From Micromonospora inyonensis (GTDB lineage Bacteria; Actinomycetota; Actinomycetes; Mycobacteriales; Micromonosporaceae), in contig NZ_FMHU01000002.1 in NCBI RefSeq assembly GCF_900091415.1, forward strand, positions 3,286,001 through 3,350,000: DNA of 64,000 nt, written 5' to 3'. This document shows positions 35,516 through 45,318 of this stretch, piece by piece. Each line of letters starts with the position of its first letter. Position 1 is the stretch's first letter. Under the pieces are notes generated by a model. That model made no database searches. It had not been told where the DNA came from and saw only the letters and a list, made by a program, of their open reading frames with translations. A program made the position numbers and the translations under genes.

Positions 35516-36097
35516 ATGGATCTGCTGGAGACGTACCGGCGCAGCCTGGCAGAGTTCACCGACCGGGTCGGTCGGATCGACCCAGGACGGTGGTCGGCGC
35601 CGACGCCCTGCCCGGAGTGGGACGTCCGCGCCCTGGTCGCGCACGTGGTCACCGAGGAACGGTGGTCGGTGCCCCTGCTGGACGGCGCGACCGTCGAATC
35701 GGTCGGCGACCGGTTCACCGGCGACCAGCTCGGCGGCGATCCGGTCGAGGCGGCCCGGGACGCGGCCCGGCGGGCCGAACAGGCCGCCACCGCCCCGGGG
35801 GCAACGGAGCGGACGGTCCACCTCTCGGCCGGCCCGACGCCGGCCCGGGAGTACCTGCACCAACTCGTCGCCGAACACCTGATCCACGGCTGGGACCTGG
35901 CCGTCGCGATCGGCGCGGACTCCCGGCTGGACCGGGAGGCCGTCCGCGAGTGCGCCCGGTGGTTCACCGGACGGGTCGCCGACTACCAGGCCGGCAACCT
36001 GGTCCGCGCCGGGGTGGACGCGCCCGCCGACGCCGACGAGCAGGACCGGCTGCTCGCCCTGTTCGGCCGCGATCCGGCCTGGACGCCGCGAGACTGA
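35516..36097 (+). CDS. TIGR03086-type metal-binding DinB-fold protein
   Basis: A 193-residue four-helix-bundle protein of the mycothiol-dependent maleylpyruvate isomerase/DinB superfamily. TPCPEWDVRALVAHVVTEERW near residue 30 and the late AEHLIHGWDLAVAIG supply three metal-binding His. Such proteins are numerous in actinobacteria and some use mycothiol as co-substrate; the reaction here is unknown. GACAAT lies six bases before the ATG, pointing to a leaderless mRNA. Confidence 0.8.
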   Translation: MDLLETYRRSLAEFTDRVGRIDPGRWSAPTPCPEWDVRALVAHVVTEERWSVPLLDGATVESVGDRFTGDQLGGDPVEAARDAARRAEQAATAPGATERTVHLSAGPTPAREYLHQLVAEHLIHGWDLAVAIGADSRLDREAVRECARWFTGRVADYQAGNLVRAGVDAPADADEQDRLLALFGRDPAWTPRD

Positions 36098-36444
36098 CCC
36101 TCGCTCCCCGGCCCGGCGGTCGGCGAGCATGGTTTTGCCGACGCCGCTGGCCGACGCTGACCTGCTCAGAAGTCTGGTGCGGTCCGGAGGATCACCGCCC
36201 GCGCCGAGGCCGCTGCGGTACTGGTCCACCCGGACCACGCCGCGTGCGCCCTCGGGCTGGTTCGGCGGGAGGTGTAGGACCGCATCACCCACCGGTCGTG
36301 GAACCACGCGGTCGCGGCCTGGCTGACCGTCGAAGCCGGCTACCCCCGAGCATGTGGGAGCAGTGGGAGCGTCAGTGCGACCTGCCTAACCTTGATCATC
36401 CACTCGACCTGGTACTGCGCGTACGGCGGCGGATTCCCCGTCGA
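36098..36444. other. Decayed stretch, 347 bp
   Basis: No intact gene. Short protein-like segments are visible: RAEAAAVLVHPDHAACALGLVRREV, a TAG, then DRITHRSWNHAVAAWLTVEAGYP on the plus strand (about 36200-36350), and SASGVGKTMLAD, a P-loop-like string, on the minus strand near 36130-36150. They look like fragments of lost genes, but I cannot name the families. Confidence 0.35.
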
Positions 36445-38268
36445 TCAGCCCCACACCACGGCTGCGGCGCCGCCGCCCCGGCGGGCCGGCTCGGCCGCCG
36501 CCAGCAACCGGCCGCCGCCGAGAAACTCAATGCCGGTGGCCGCGCCGATCTCGGCGCTGGGTGTGTACCGGTGGCCCAGGACGGCCAGCGCCTGACCCTC
36601 CGGCGAGCTGCTGAACGCCGGTTCCGCGGTCACGGTGGCCGTGTTGCGCTGGGTGGCCCGCGGCGCGGCAATCGCCTGCGGCAGGGACATTCCCAGGTCG
36701 ATCCGGCCGATCAGGATCTGCAGCACGGTGGTGATGATCGTCGAGCCGCCCGGCGAACCGACGGCGAGGAAGGGCTTCCCGTCGGCCAGCACGATGGTCG
36801 GCGACATCGAACTGCGCGGTCGCTTGCCCGGCCCCGGCAGGTTGGGATCCGGGGCGTCGCCCTGCGTCGGCACGAAGTTGAAGTCGGTCAGCTCGTTGTT
36901 CAGCAGGAAACCCCGGCCCGGCACCACCATGGCGTTGCCCCCGGTCGCCTCGATGGTCAGCGTGTACTCGACCACGTTGCCCCAGCGGTCGGCGACGGTC
37001 AGGTTCGTCGTGTGGTTCTCGTACGAGTCGAATGCACCGCCGGTGGTGGCCACGCAGCCGCCGTACCGATGGTCCGGCACGCCCGGCGGCACCGGCTTGG
37101 TAGCGGCCCGGGCGGGGTCGATCCGGCAGGCCCGCTCGGCTGCGAAGCCGTCGGTGAGCAGCTGCCGCTGCACCCAGGGCAGCATACCGTCGCCGATGTA
37201 ACGGTTGCGGTCGGCGAACGCGAGTGCGCTCGCCTCCAGGTAATGGTGCAGCGCCTGGGTCCGGTCCAGCCCGCCCAGGTCGACCTTTTCCAGGATGTTG
37301 AGCGCCTCACCGACCGTGGTGCCTCCGCTCGATGGCGCCGGCATGCCGTACACGTCCAGACCGCGATACTGCGAATGGGTCGGCATCGGCGTCCGCACCC
37401 GGTAGGCCGCCAGGTCGCGCAGGCTCAGCGAACCGGGCCGGATCGGGTACGCCCACGGCTGGCTCGGGTCGGCGGCGACCGGCGGCTGCTGCACGGTACG
37501 GACGATGTCCCGGGCGATCGGCCCCGTGTAGAAGGCGTCGATGCCGTCCCGGGCGATGGCGGCGTACGTGTCCGCGAGGTCGCGGTTGCGGAACACGCTG
37601 CCGACCGCCGGTGCCTGCCCACCCGGCAGGTACAGCTCCCGCGTCGAGGTGAACTGGGCGAACGCGGCCTTGTCGTCGTTGACCTGGCTCTGGAACGTCG
37701 AATCCACCACGAAGCCGTCGCGGGCCACACCGATCGCCGGCTGCAGCGAATCGGCGAGCGAGTGGGTGCCCCACCGGCGCAGCGCCTCCCGCCACGTGGC
37801 CAGGGTGCCCGGCGTACCTACGGAGAGGCCGCTGATCCGCGCTTCGTCGAACGCGTACGCCGCACCGGTGTCCGGGTTGACGAACAACCGCTCGTCCGCG
37901 CTGGCCGGCGCGGCTTCCCGGCCGTCCAACGTGGACACCCGACCGGATTTCGCGTCGTAGTAGACGAAGAAGCCACCGCCGCCGATGCCGGCCGAGAACG
38001 GTTCGGTGACGCCGAGCGTGGCCGCCGCCGCCACCGCGGCGTCGACCGCGTTGCCGCCGCGGCGCAGCACCTCCAGGCCGGCCCGAGTGGCCTCGGCATC
38101 CACGGTGGACACCGCGCCGCCGTAACCGGTGGCGGTGGGGGGCGCGGCGGTGGCCTCGGCCGCCAGGCTGGCCGCGCCGTCGCCGGCGGCTACGGCGGTG
38201 CCGGCCGGATTGACGACCAGCGCGCAGATGGTGAGTGTGACCAGCGAGAATCCTCGTCGGATCCGCAT
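36445..38268 (-). CDS. ggt: Gamma-glutamyltransferase, secreted
   Basis: A 607-residue enzyme with an N-terminal signal peptide (residues 1-28). It transfers or hydrolyses gamma-glutamyl groups, for example of glutathione or poly-glutamate. Family motifs: GGNAVDAAVAAAATLGVTEPFSAGIGGGGFFVYYD, the autocleavage and nucleophile site HTTNLTVADRWGN with Thr420, RPRSSMSPTIVLADGKPFLAVGSPGGSTI. The precursor cleaves before Thr420 into large and small subunits. Full length. Actinomycetes make mycothiol rather than glutathione, so the natural substrate is probably another gamma-glutamyl peptide. Confidence 0.93.
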   Translation of the reverse strand: MRIRRGFSLVTLTICALVVNPAGTAVAAGDGAASLAAEATAAPPTATGYGGAVSTVDAEATRAGLEVLRRGGNAVDAAVAAAATLGVTEPFSAGIGGGGFFVYYDAKSGRVSTLDGREAAPASADERLFVNPDTGAAYAFDEARISGLSVGTPGTLATWREALRRWGTHSLADSLQPAIGVARDGFVVDSTFQSQVNDDKAAFAQFTSTRELYLPGGQAPAVGSVFRNRDLADTYAAIARDGIDAFYTGPIARDIVRTVQQPPVAADPSQPWAYPIRPGSLSLRDLAAYRVRTPMPTHSQYRGLDVYGMPAPSSGGTTVGEALNILEKVDLGGLDRTQALHHYLEASALAFADRNRYIGDGMLPWVQRQLLTDGFAAERACRIDPARAATKPVPPGVPDHRYGGCVATTGGAFDSYENHTTNLTVADRWGNVVEYTLTIEATGGNAMVVPGRGFLLNNELTDFNFVPTQGDAPDPNLPGPGKRPRSSMSPTIVLADGKPFLAVGSPGGSTIITTVLQILIGRIDLGMSLPQAIAAPRATQRNTATVTAEPAFSSSPEGQALAVLGHRYTPSAEIGAATGIEFLGGGRLLAAAEPARRGGGAAAVVWG

Positions 38269-38368
38269 CCGAGCCTCCGGGGGAGATCGATAGGCAGTGT
38301 TGAATCAATACGCTGGACGGCCCGATCGCGCAAGTCGACCAGGCCGCCCACCCCGTCCGCGACCCGCT

Positions 38369-38580
38369 ATTCGGTACGCAGGGCGTTACCGCTGCTTAGT
38401 CGGGTCGCGGCGATCACCGGCGCGGACAGCGGGGTGGACAACGTCGCCACCAGAGGGTGGTGACCGCGTAGCCAGACGTTGTAGTCGCCGATCTTGACGT
38501 GACCGAACCCGATGCCCTGCTTCTGCTTGCCGTATACCCGGCGCAGCATCGAATCGATGTCCACAAAACGTCGGCGCCGG
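38369..38580 (-). pseudogene. IS1380-family transposase fragment
   Basis: The minus strand encodes VDIDSMLRRVYGKQKQGIGFGHVKIG followed by LRGHHPLVATLSTPLSAPVIAATRL, the first catalytic Asp region of an IS1380-type transposase. Upstream and downstream parts are lost and no ends are visible. It marks an old insertion between gamma-glutamyltransferase and the methyltransferase. The remaining intergenic DNA (38269-38368 and 38581-38787) holds nothing recognisable. Confidence 0.65.
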
Positions 38581-38787
38581 TCAGGATCGGCGCCCGCCCG
38601 GCCCGAGATCGACATCGGTGACGCCCTCCAGCCGACGTCCGTGCTGCTGGAGCAGTTTATCCTCGCGGTGGCTCGGTTGCCGGAACCTCCTCCTGCGGCG
38701 TAGTCGCCCGAGCCTGAGGCAACGGTGGCAGGTACCGGGGTCGACCCGCGCCGACCCCGGAGGACCCGCACGGGGCAGAATCACCGG

Positions 38788-39459
38788 GTGTCCGAGATCT
38801 CCGAGGCCTTCGTCCGGTTGCACGCCCGACTGGGCCCCGTCGCCTTCGTTCCCGAGGTGCGGCTGCACCAGGCCGACGAACCGATCGGGCTCTGGGAGCT
38901 GACCGAGGGCGAGTTCCGCAGCGCGCAGCCGCCGCCGTTCTGGGCCTTCGCCTGGGCCGGCGGTCAGGCCCTGGCCCGGTACGTCCTCGACCACCCGGAG
39001 ACCGTCGCCGGCCGCCGGGTGCTCGACCTCGCCTCCGGCTCCGGCCTGGTCGCGGTCGCCGCCGCCCGCGCCGGGGCCGCCGCCGTCCGCGCGGTGGAGA
39101 TCGACGAGCGGGCGGTCGCCGCCGTCGCGCTCAACGCCGAGGCCAACGGGGTACGCGTCGACGCGGAGCTGGGCGACGTCCTCGACGACCCGGACGCCGG
39201 TACGGCCGAGGTTCTGCTCGCCGGGGACGTCTTCTACAGCGAGGCGATGGCCAACCGGATGCTGCGCTTCCTGCTCCGCGCCACCCGGGCCGGGACGCGG
39301 GTGCTGGTCGGCGACCCCGGCCGTGCCTTCCTCCCCCGGGACCGCTTCACCGAACTGGCCGGATACGACGTGCCGGTGCCTCCGGCGCTGGAGAGCGTCC
39401 GGGTCCGGCACACCACCGTCTGGGAACTGCGACCCGGCCGCCCCCGTGCCGATGGTTGA
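38788..39459 (+). CDS. Class I SAM-dependent methyltransferase (ETFB-lysine/PrmA-like)
   Basis: A 223-residue methyltransferase. PPFWAFAWAGGQALARYVLDHPETVAGRRVLDLASGSGLVAVAAARAGA contains the SAM-binding loop DLASGSG near residue 87; the wording is that of the METTL20/ETF-beta lysine methyltransferase group. VLLAGDVFYS carries motif IV. The GTG start at 38788 is six bases after CAGAAT, a leaderless signature. Its end overlaps the P450 gene by 8 bp. The target could be a protein or a small molecule; the P450 neighbour slightly favours the latter. Confidence 0.8.
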   Translation: MSEISEAFVRLHARLGPVAFVPEVRLHQADEPIGLWELTEGEFRSAQPPPFWAFAWAGGQALARYVLDHPETVAGRRVLDLASGSGLVAVAAARAGAAAVRAVEIDERAVAAVALNAEANGVRVDAELGDVLDDPDAGTAEVLLAGDVFYSEAMANRMLRFLLRATRAGTRVLVGDPGRAFLPRDRFTELAGYDVPVPPALESVRVRHTTVWELRPGRPRADG

Positions 39460-40639
39460 CCGGTCCGACGTGCTGTTCCGTGGCTGGGGCCCGGTCCTGG
39501 ACGGCGAAGCGCCCGACACGGTGACCGTCGCCGACCACCTCGGGGTCCCGCACCTGCTGGTGACCCGGCATGCCCTGGTCCGGCAGGTGCTCGCCGACCC
39601 GGTCACCTGGCGGCCGGACAACGCGCTGGACGCGGTCACCCCGGTCCCGGTGGCCGCGCTGCGGGTCCTCGCCGGGCACCGGTTCCGGCTGCCGCCGACC
39701 CTGGCCAACAACTCCGGTCCGAGCCACCCCGGGATCCGGGCGCTGGTCGCCGAGGCGCTGCACCCGGAACGGGTCGCCGCCCAGCGGCCCTGGCTGACCG
39801 GGCTGGTCGACGCGCGGGTCGGCCGGCTGGCCGCCGGCCTGACCGCCGGGGCGACCGTCGACCTGTACGCCGGGCTCGCCGCCGACCTGCCGCTGCTGGT
39901 GCTGGCCCGCCTGGTCGAGCTGCCGGACGCGCCGGTCGAGGCGGTCAAGGAGTTCGCCCGCGCCGCGCTGGAACTCTTCTGGGCACCGCTGGACGAGGCC
40001 CGGCAGCTCGCCCTCGCCGTCGAGGTGGGCCGCTTCCACCGGGTGCTGCGGGAGTTCGCCGCCACCGGCGGTGGGCTGGCCGCCCGGCTGCGGGCCGAGG
40101 GACACTCCGCCGACGTGGTCGTCGGCACGCTCTTCTTCCTGCTGGTGGCGGGGCAGGAGACCACCTCCCAGTTCCTCACCCTGCTGCTGCACCGACTCAC
40201 CGGCGAAGCGGCGGTGCTGGCCGGGCTGCGCGCCGGCACGGTGCCGGTGGCCGACGTGGTGGAGGAGGGACTGCGGCTGGAGCCGCCGATCGTCACCTGG
40301 CGGCGGGTCGCGGCGGCGGACACCACGCTGGGCGGGACGCCGGTGCGACGGGGCACCAGTGTCGTGCTCTGGCTGGCCCGGGCCGGACGGGACCCGGCCG
40401 TGGTCGCCGAGCCGGGGCACTTCCGACCGGGTCAGCGCGGCTCCCGCCGCCACCTGGCGTTCGGCGCGGGTGCGCACCGCTGCGTCGGGGCGCACCTGGC
40501 CCGGATGGAGGCGGCCGTGGTGGTGGCCCGTACGGCGGAGCTCCTGGCCGGCGTCGAGGTGGTCCGGCCGCCGTGGTGCCCGGACAACCTCACCTTCCGG
40601 ATGCCGGACACCTTCCTGGTACGCAGCCGGAAGCCCTGA
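39452..40639 (+). CDS. Cytochrome P450
   Basis: A 395-residue soluble P450. The I-helix oxygen-activation motif is LLVAGQETTSQF, the K-helix ExxR is EEGLR, and the haem loop FGAGAHRCVGAHLARME has the thiolate ligand Cys344. It starts 8 bp inside the methyltransferase gene, so the two are translationally coupled. No ferredoxin or ferredoxin reductase gene is adjacent. The substrate is unknown; actinomycete P450 genes of this size usually act in secondary metabolism or catabolism. Confidence 0.92.
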   Translation: MVDRSDVLFRGWGPVLDGEAPDTVTVADHLGVPHLLVTRHALVRQVLADPVTWRPDNALDAVTPVPVAALRVLAGHRFRLPPTLANNSGPSHPGIRALVAEALHPERVAAQRPWLTGLVDARVGRLAAGLTAGATVDLYAGLAADLPLLVLARLVELPDAPVEAVKEFARAALELFWAPLDEARQLALAVEVGRFHRVLREFAATGGGLAARLRAEGHSADVVVGTLFFLLVAGQETTSQFLTLLLHRLTGEAAVLAGLRAGTVPVADVVEEGLRLEPPIVTWRRVAAADTTLGGTPVRRGTSVVLWLARAGRDPAVVAEPGHFRPGQRGSRRHLAFGAGAHRCVGAHLARMEAAVVVARTAELLAGVEVVRPPWCPDNLTFRMPDTFLVRSRKP

Positions 40640-40816
40640 CGAAACTCAGTGGTCGCTCCGGCCGGAAGACGCTGCGGAGCGGCACCACGCCGCCGTGAGC
40701 GTCCCGGCATGACGACTCCACGTCACGGCGGCCGGACGGTCGCCGTACTCCTGGCTCTGGCGGCGGCGCTGACACCCGGCGGCGGCCCCGGTCGGCACTG
40801 TCGGAAGTGGGTGGGT

Positions 40817-41542
40817 TCAGGTCTCCTCGGCCCAGGCCCGCCAGTCGTCGAGCACCCCGTACAGCGCCGGGGTGAGCCAGCCCGGGGCGGACCGGCGGAA
40901 CACCCCCGGATCCATCGCCCCGGCTCCGGTCGGCAGCGCGCCGAGCAGCTTCGGCACCAGCTCGCCGAGGTTCGCCCAGTGCACCAGTTCCGGCTCGGCC
41001 GGCCAGGCGCCGATCACCACCCCGGCCGGCACCGCCCGGCGCTCCAGCGCCTCCAGGGTGAGCGCGGTGTGGTTCAGCGTGCCCAGCCCGGCGCGGGCCA
41101 CCACGACCGCCGGTGCGCCGAGCGCCACGGCCAGGTCGGCGACCGTCCACGCCTCGCCGGAGGGGCGCAGCCCCATCGGGACGAGCAGCCCGCCGGCCCC
41201 CTCGACGAGCACCAGGTCGTGCTTGTCCACCTCCTCGCGGACCGCGTCGACCACGGTGTACAGCTCCAGCGGCTCCAGCTCGGCCACCCGGGCGGCGGTC
41301 AGCGGGGCGAGCGGATCGGGGAAGCTGGCCAGCGTCCGGCCGGTCAGCGGGGCGGCCAGCCGGGTCACGCTGTCGACGTCGGAGGGCTCGCCGGTGGCCG
41401 CACCGGTCTGGCCGGGCTTGACCACGGAGACCCGTAGCCCGGCCGCCTGCGCGGCGGCGGTCACGGCCGCGGTCACCACGGTTTTGCCGACGCCGGTGTC
41501 GGTGCCGGTGACCAGCACCGCACCCTGCCACGGGGCGGTCAC
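40817..41542 (-). CDS. bioD: ATP-dependent dethiobiotin synthetase
   Basis: A 241-residue BioD. It closes the ureido ring of dethiobiotin from diaminopelargonic acid, CO2 and ATP. VTGTDTGVGKTVVTAAV is the P-loop at residues 10-26, VKPGQTG follows, and LVEGAGGLLVPM carries the substrate loop. The GTG overlaps the bioF stop by 4 bp. It is convergent with the P450 gene. The 177 bp between hold no gene; a short signal-peptide-like frame near 40710 is probably spurious. Confidence 0.93.
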   Translation of the reverse strand: MTAPWQGAVLVTGTDTGVGKTVVTAAVTAAAQAAGLRVSVVKPGQTGAATGEPSDVDSVTRLAAPLTGRTLASFPDPLAPLTAARVAELEPLELYTVVDAVREEVDKHDLVLVEGAGGLLVPMGLRPSGEAWTVADLAVALGAPAVVVARAGLGTLNHTALTLEALERRAVPAGVVIGAWPAEPELVHWANLGELVPKLLGALPTGAGAMDPGVFRRSAPGWLTPALYGVLDDWRAWAEET

Positions 41543-42717
41543 GCGACCACCCCGGCCCGCGGCCCCCGCGCCCCCTCCGGCGCGCACGCCACGACGACGT
41601 CCAGCGCCCGCTCGAAGTCGACCCGGGGCACCCCGGCGTTGAGGGTCAGCCGCAGCCGCGACCGCGGGTCGGGGGTGGAGGGCGGACGGAAGCAGCCGAC
41701 CGCCACCCCCTGCTCCCGGCACTCCTCGGCCCACGTCGTGGCGGCCTCCGCGCCGGGGGCGGTCACCGACACCACCCCGGCGGCGGGCGAGGAGACGGTC
41801 AAGCCGGCGGCCCGCAGCCGGCGTACCGTCACCGCAGCCCGGTCGGCGAGCTCGGCACGCAGGTCGTCACGGGTGCGGGCGAGACCGACGGCGGCCCGTA
41901 CCCCGGCGGCGACGGCCGGCGGGAGCGCCGTGTCGAAGATGAAGGTCCGGCCGGTCTCCACCAGGTGCCGGACGAACGGTGCCGGAGCGGCCACCACCCC
42001 GCCCACGCCACCGAGGGACTTCGAGAGGGTGGCGGTGACCACCACGTCCGGCGCTCCGGCGAGTCCGGCGGCGACCACCGCACCGGCACCGGCCGGTCCG
42101 GTCACCCCGAGCGCGTGCGCCTCGTCGACCAGCAGCAGCGCACCGTACCGGCGGGCCACCTCGTGCAGCCGGGCCAGCGGGGCGAGGTCCCCGTCGACGG
42201 AGAAGACCGACTCGGTGACCACCACGGCCGGCCGGCCGGGGGCGGCGGCGAGCGCGGCCTGCACGGCGGACACGTCGGCGTGCGGGGTGACCACGGTCTC
42301 CGCCCCGGAGATGCGACAACCGTCGATCAGGGAGGCGTGGTTGTGCGCGTCCGAGACGAGCAGGGTACGGGGCTGGACGAGGGCCCGCAGCGCGCCGAGG
42401 TTGGCCAGGTAGCCGGAGGAGAAGACCAGCGCCCCTTCCGCACCGAGCCAGGCGGCGAGGGTGTCCTCCAGCTCGAGGTGCACGTCCGTGGAGCCGCGTA
42501 CCAGCCGGGACCCGGTGGCGCCCAGCCCGTACGCGCGCAGCGCGACCGCCGCGGCAGCGGTGACCTCGGGATGGGTGGCGAGCCCGAGGTAGTCGTTGCC
42601 GGCCAGGTCGACCGTGGCGTCGTCCGCGCCCCGGGGCCGCAGCCGCCGGGTCAGCCCCGCCTTCGCCCGCAGCTCGGCACGGCGTTCGAGCGCCGCCAGC
42701 CAGTCCGCCACCGTCAC
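41539..42717 (-). CDS. bioF: 8-amino-7-oxononanoate synthase
   Basis: A 392-residue PLP enzyme that condenses pimeloyl thioester with alanine. [64 protein letters not shown] and the Lys-PLP motif [10 protein letters not shown] are all present. Start GTG 42717. It forms the operon bioF-bioD, divergent from bioB-bsaP. A bioA gene (the step between BioF and BioD) is not in this window, so it must be elsewhere or replaced. Confidence 0.95.
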   Translation of the reverse strand: MTVADWLAALERRAELRAKAGLTRRLRPRGADDATVDLAGNDYLGLATHPEVTAAAAVALRAYGLGATGSRLVRGSTDVHLELEDTLAAWLGAEGALVFSSGYLANLGALRALVQPRTLLVSDAHNHASLIDGCRISGAETVVTPHADVSAVQAALAAAPGRPAVVVTESVFSVDGDLAPLARLHEVARRYGALLLVDEAHALGVTGPAGAGAVVAAGLAGAPDVVVTATLSKSLGGVGGVVAAPAPFVRHLVETGRTFIFDTALPPAVAAGVRAAVGLARTRDDLRAELADRAAVTVRRLRAAGLTVSSPAAGVVSVTAPGAEAATTWAEECREQGVAVGCFRPPSTPDPRSRLRLTLNAGVPRVDFERALDVVVACAPEGARGPRAGVVA

Positions 42718-42920
42718 TCCCCTGCTCGCCGCCCGACCTCGCCGCCGCGCCCGGCGACCGTTCCGCCGGGCGAAGTTACCATCCGGACCGGAGTCACCGG
42801 CGTGGCGCGGCGCGGCCCCGGCGGAGCACTCCCCGGCCCCGTCGCAACCGGCTCGGAGGTGGCTGGAGCGGCGGGCAGCAGGGATTCGTCCCCGGTGGCC
42901 GGCCTTGTAGGGTACGAGCC

Positions 42921-43916
42921 ATGCCAGAGATCCTCGACCAGGCCCGGACCCAGGTGCTGGAGCAGGGCGTCGGCCTCGACGAGGCCGGTGTCCTCGCCGT
43001 GCTCAACCTGCCCGACGAGCACCTGACCGCCGCGCTCCAACTCGCCCACGAGGTACGGATGCGCTGGTGCGGCCCGGAGGTCGAGGTGGAGGGCATCGTC
43101 TCGCTGAAGACCGGCGGCTGCCCGGAGGACTGCCACTTCTGCTCGCAGTCCGGCCTGTTCGCGTCCCCGGTCCGCTCGGTCTGGCTGGACATCCCGTCCC
43201 TGGTCGAGGCGGCGAAGCAGACCGCGGCCACCGGGGCGACCGAGTTCTGCATCGTGGCGGCCGTGCGGGGCCCGGACGCGAAGCTGATGAAGCAGATGCG
43301 CGAGGGCGTCGCGGCGATCCGGGCGGCGGTCGACATCCAGGTCGCCGCGTCGCTGGGCATGCTCACCCAGGAGCAGGTCGACGAGCTGGTCGACATGGGC
43401 GTGCACCGGTACAACCACAACCTGGAGACCTGCCGCTCCTACTTCCCGAACGTGGTCACCACGCACTCCTGGGAGGAGCGCTGGGAGACGCTGCGGATGG
43501 TCCGCGAGTCCGGCATGGAGGTGTGCTGCGGCGGCATCCTCGGCCTCGGCGAGACGGTCGAGCAGCGGGCCGAGTTCGCCGCGCAGCTCGCCGAACTGGA
43601 CCCGCACGAGGTCCCGCTGAACTTCCTCAACCCCCGGCCGGGCACCCCGCTGGGCGACCGTCCGGTGGTCGAGGGCAAGGACGCGCTGCGCGCCATCGCC
43701 GCGTTCCGGCTGGCCATGCCGCGCACCATCCTCCGGTACGCGGGCGGGCGTGAGCTCACCCTCGGCGACCTGGGCACCCGCGACGGCCTACTCGGCGGCA
43801 TCAACGCGGTGATCGTCGGCAACTACCTGACCACCCTGGGCCGGCCGGCGACCGACGACCTCAAGCTGCTCGAGGACCTGAAGATGCCGGTCAAGGCGCT
43901 CTCCGCGACGCTGTGA
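42921..43916 (+). CDS. bioB: Biotin synthase
   Basis: A 331-residue radical-SAM enzyme that inserts sulfur into dethiobiotin. The 4Fe-4S cluster motif is Cys67-x3-Cys71-x2-Cys74 in [33 protein letters not shown] and [11 protein letters not shown] follow, with the Arg of RYAGGRE expected at the second cluster. Full length. TAGGGT lies seven bases before the ATG, suggesting a leaderless start. It is followed with 4-bp overlap by bsaP. Confidence 0.95.
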   Translation: MPEILDQARTQVLEQGVGLDEAGVLAVLNLPDEHLTAALQLAHEVRMRWCGPEVEVEGIVSLKTGGCPEDCHFCSQSGLFASPVRSVWLDIPSLVEAAKQTAATGATEFCIVAAVRGPDAKLMKQMREGVAAIRAAVDIQVAASLGMLTQEQVDELVDMGVHRYNHNLETCRSYFPNVVTTHSWEERWETLRMVRESGMEVCCGGILGLGETVEQRAEFAAQLAELDPHEVPLNFLNPRPGTPLGDRPVVEGKDALRAIAAFRLAMPRTILRYAGGRELTLGDLGTRDGLLGGINAVIVGNYLTTLGRPATDDLKLLEDLKMPVKALSATL

Positions 43917-44107
43917 CGGCGGTGGACGGCGTGTGGTGCGACCGGTGCGGTGAGCCGGTCGGGGCGAGCGCGCACGAGGCGTGCCGGACCGCCCGGACAC
44001 TTGAGCCGCCCCGGTACTGCCCGTCCTGCCGGCGCCGGATGAAGGTGCAGGTGCTGCCGACCGGCTGGCGGGCGACCTGCGTCGAACACGGCGCCATCAC
44101 GGACTGA
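43913..44107 (+). CDS. bsaP: Biotin synthase auxiliary protein
   Basis: A 64-residue Cys-rich protein with [24 protein letters not shown] and ATCVEHG, enough Cys and His for a metal or cluster site. Position directly after bioB with GTGA overlap, size and Cys pattern match BsaP, which actinobacterial BioB needs for activity and is thought to help rebuild its auxiliary iron-sulfur cluster. After the stop about 200 bp hold no gene before the next terminator. Confidence 0.8.
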   Translation: MTAVDGVWCDRCGEPVGASAHEACRTARTLEPPRYCPSCRRRMKVQVLPTGWRATCVEHGAITD

Positions 44108-44307
44108 GCCACCCCACACCCAGCACCCCAGATCCTGGACGGTTGCCGTCCGGCAGCACCCGCAGCCGCGGCCATCACCCAACTCCTCCACCTACAACGA
44201 CGCCACCGTCAAAGGACGGAGACGCCGACTGGTCACTGGCCACGCCCTAAACGGCGCCTCCAGGGGGTTCTACTGCCCAGAGTGGTGTGGTGCCGCTGCG
44301 GAAACGG

Positions 44308-44343
44308 GTGAGGGCCCCTTCCCAAGCGGGAAGGGGCCCTCAC
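44308..44343. terminator. Very strong hairpin after the lysozyme-like gene
   Basis: GTGAGGGCCCCTTCCC and GGGAAGGGGCCCTCAC form a perfect 16-bp stem with loop AAGC, 14 bp beyond the stop of the minus-strand gene at 44357. Confidence 0.85.
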
Positions 44344-44356
44344 GGTGCTGTGTGGG

Positions 44357-44962
44357 TCACTTGGTCCAAAGCTCGGCGACCAGGTCGGCGGCCTGCTTCT
44401 CCCACTGCGCGTAGTGGTCGGGGTAGGCCGACACCTGCACCGTCTGCGCGGCCTCAGTGAGCGGCATGTCCCGCCACCCGTCGACCTGCTTCAACCCGTT
44501 CAGGAACGCGGTGGTCGAGTACTCCGGGTCGGTGATCTGCTCGACCGTGCCCCAACCGCTGGACGGGCGCTGCTGGAACAGACCCTGCGAGTCGTGGTCG
44601 TTGCGGTCACCCAGGTGACCCAGGTTCTCCAGCTTCGACTCCTGCAGGCTCGTGGCGATCGCCACCACGGCAGCCCGCTCGTCCATGCCGTTCTTCTTGG
44701 TGGCCTCGATGATGGCCTTGGCGTTGGCCTTCTGCTCGTCGGTCAGCGGCACCGTCGACTGCCCGGCCGGCACACCGTTGGGCAGCAACTTGTCCATCGA
44801 CACCTGCTGCTTGTCGGTGGCCACCTGCTGAGTCGCCGCCACCGGCTTGGTCTCGGTCACCGGGGTGTCGTGGGTCAGGCCCAGGCCCGGGCCGGCGGCG
44901 ATTCCGGCTGCGGCGGTCAGACCGGCGATGGACAGCACACCACGCTGGATCAGCTTGTTCAT
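44357..44962 (-). CDS. Secreted lysozyme-superfamily (transglycosylase-like) protein
   Basis: A 201-residue exported protein. Signal peptide at residues 1-30 (LIQRGVLSIAGLTAAAGIAAGPG), a low-complexity Thr/Gln linker, then a domain with AVVAIATSLQESKLENLGHLGDRNDHDSQGLFQQRPSSGWG; the Glu of LQESKL and the DSQGLFQQR block are those of SLT/lysozyme-like cell-wall enzymes. The ATG at 44962 has GGAG nine bases upstream. It probably cuts or binds peptidoglycan during growth or spore germination. I looked for a c-di-AMP (ydaO) riboswitch in its leader and did not see one. Confidence 0.75.
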   Translation of the reverse strand: MNKLIQRGVLSIAGLTAAAGIAAGPGLGLTHDTPVTETKPVAATQQVATDKQQVSMDKLLPNGVPAGQSTVPLTDEQKANAKAIIEATKKNGMDERAAVVAIATSLQESKLENLGHLGDRNDHDSQGLFQQRPSSGWGTVEQITDPEYSTTAFLNGLKQVDGWRDMPLTEAAQTVQVSAYPDHYAQWEKQAADLVAELWTK

Positions 44963-45300
44963 GATCAAAGCTCCATTCGGGGGTTGGCGCACACACCCGG
45001 ACACACCACCCACACAGGGCGGGGACGGGACGATGCGCTGGCACCACGCGTGCGGGCGCTCTGAGGAAGATCCGGGGAAGTCACCGCGCCGAAGAAGGGG
45101 GATCGGGGGATCCGCCACGCCCGCAGTGCGGGTGCTCCATCGGCGTCGACATGGTGTAACGACCGGCGGGCCGGCTCCATTCCCGGGGCCACCCGGCCAC
45201 CCGCCCGCTCACCAGCGGAGGGCTACGGCCGCTCCGGGGACACAACCAACCCGCCCCCACCGCCATTCCCCGCCAGCAACCCCGACCGCCACGCCGTCCA

Positions 45301-45318
45301 CATGGAAGCGCTCCCATG
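45301..45318. promoter_or_regulatory. Orphan CebR-type operator
   Basis: CATGGAAGCGCTCCCATG is an 18-bp palindrome with one mismatch; its core differs by one base from TGGGAGCGCTCCCA, the CebR site of streptomycetes. No cellulase gene follows, only a decayed frame, so the gene it controlled has probably been lost. Confidence 0.6.

Noticed and set aside
40709..40830. Short signal-peptide-like frame between P450 and bioD
   Set aside because: Hydrophobic segment is short, there is no Shine-Dalgarno, and it runs into the 3' end of bioD on the opposite strand.
44963..45300. Possible c-di-AMP (ydaO-type) riboswitch before the lysozyme-like gene
   Set aside because: Such riboswitches precede cell-wall hydrolase genes in actinobacteria, but the conserved core segments could not be found by reading the leader.
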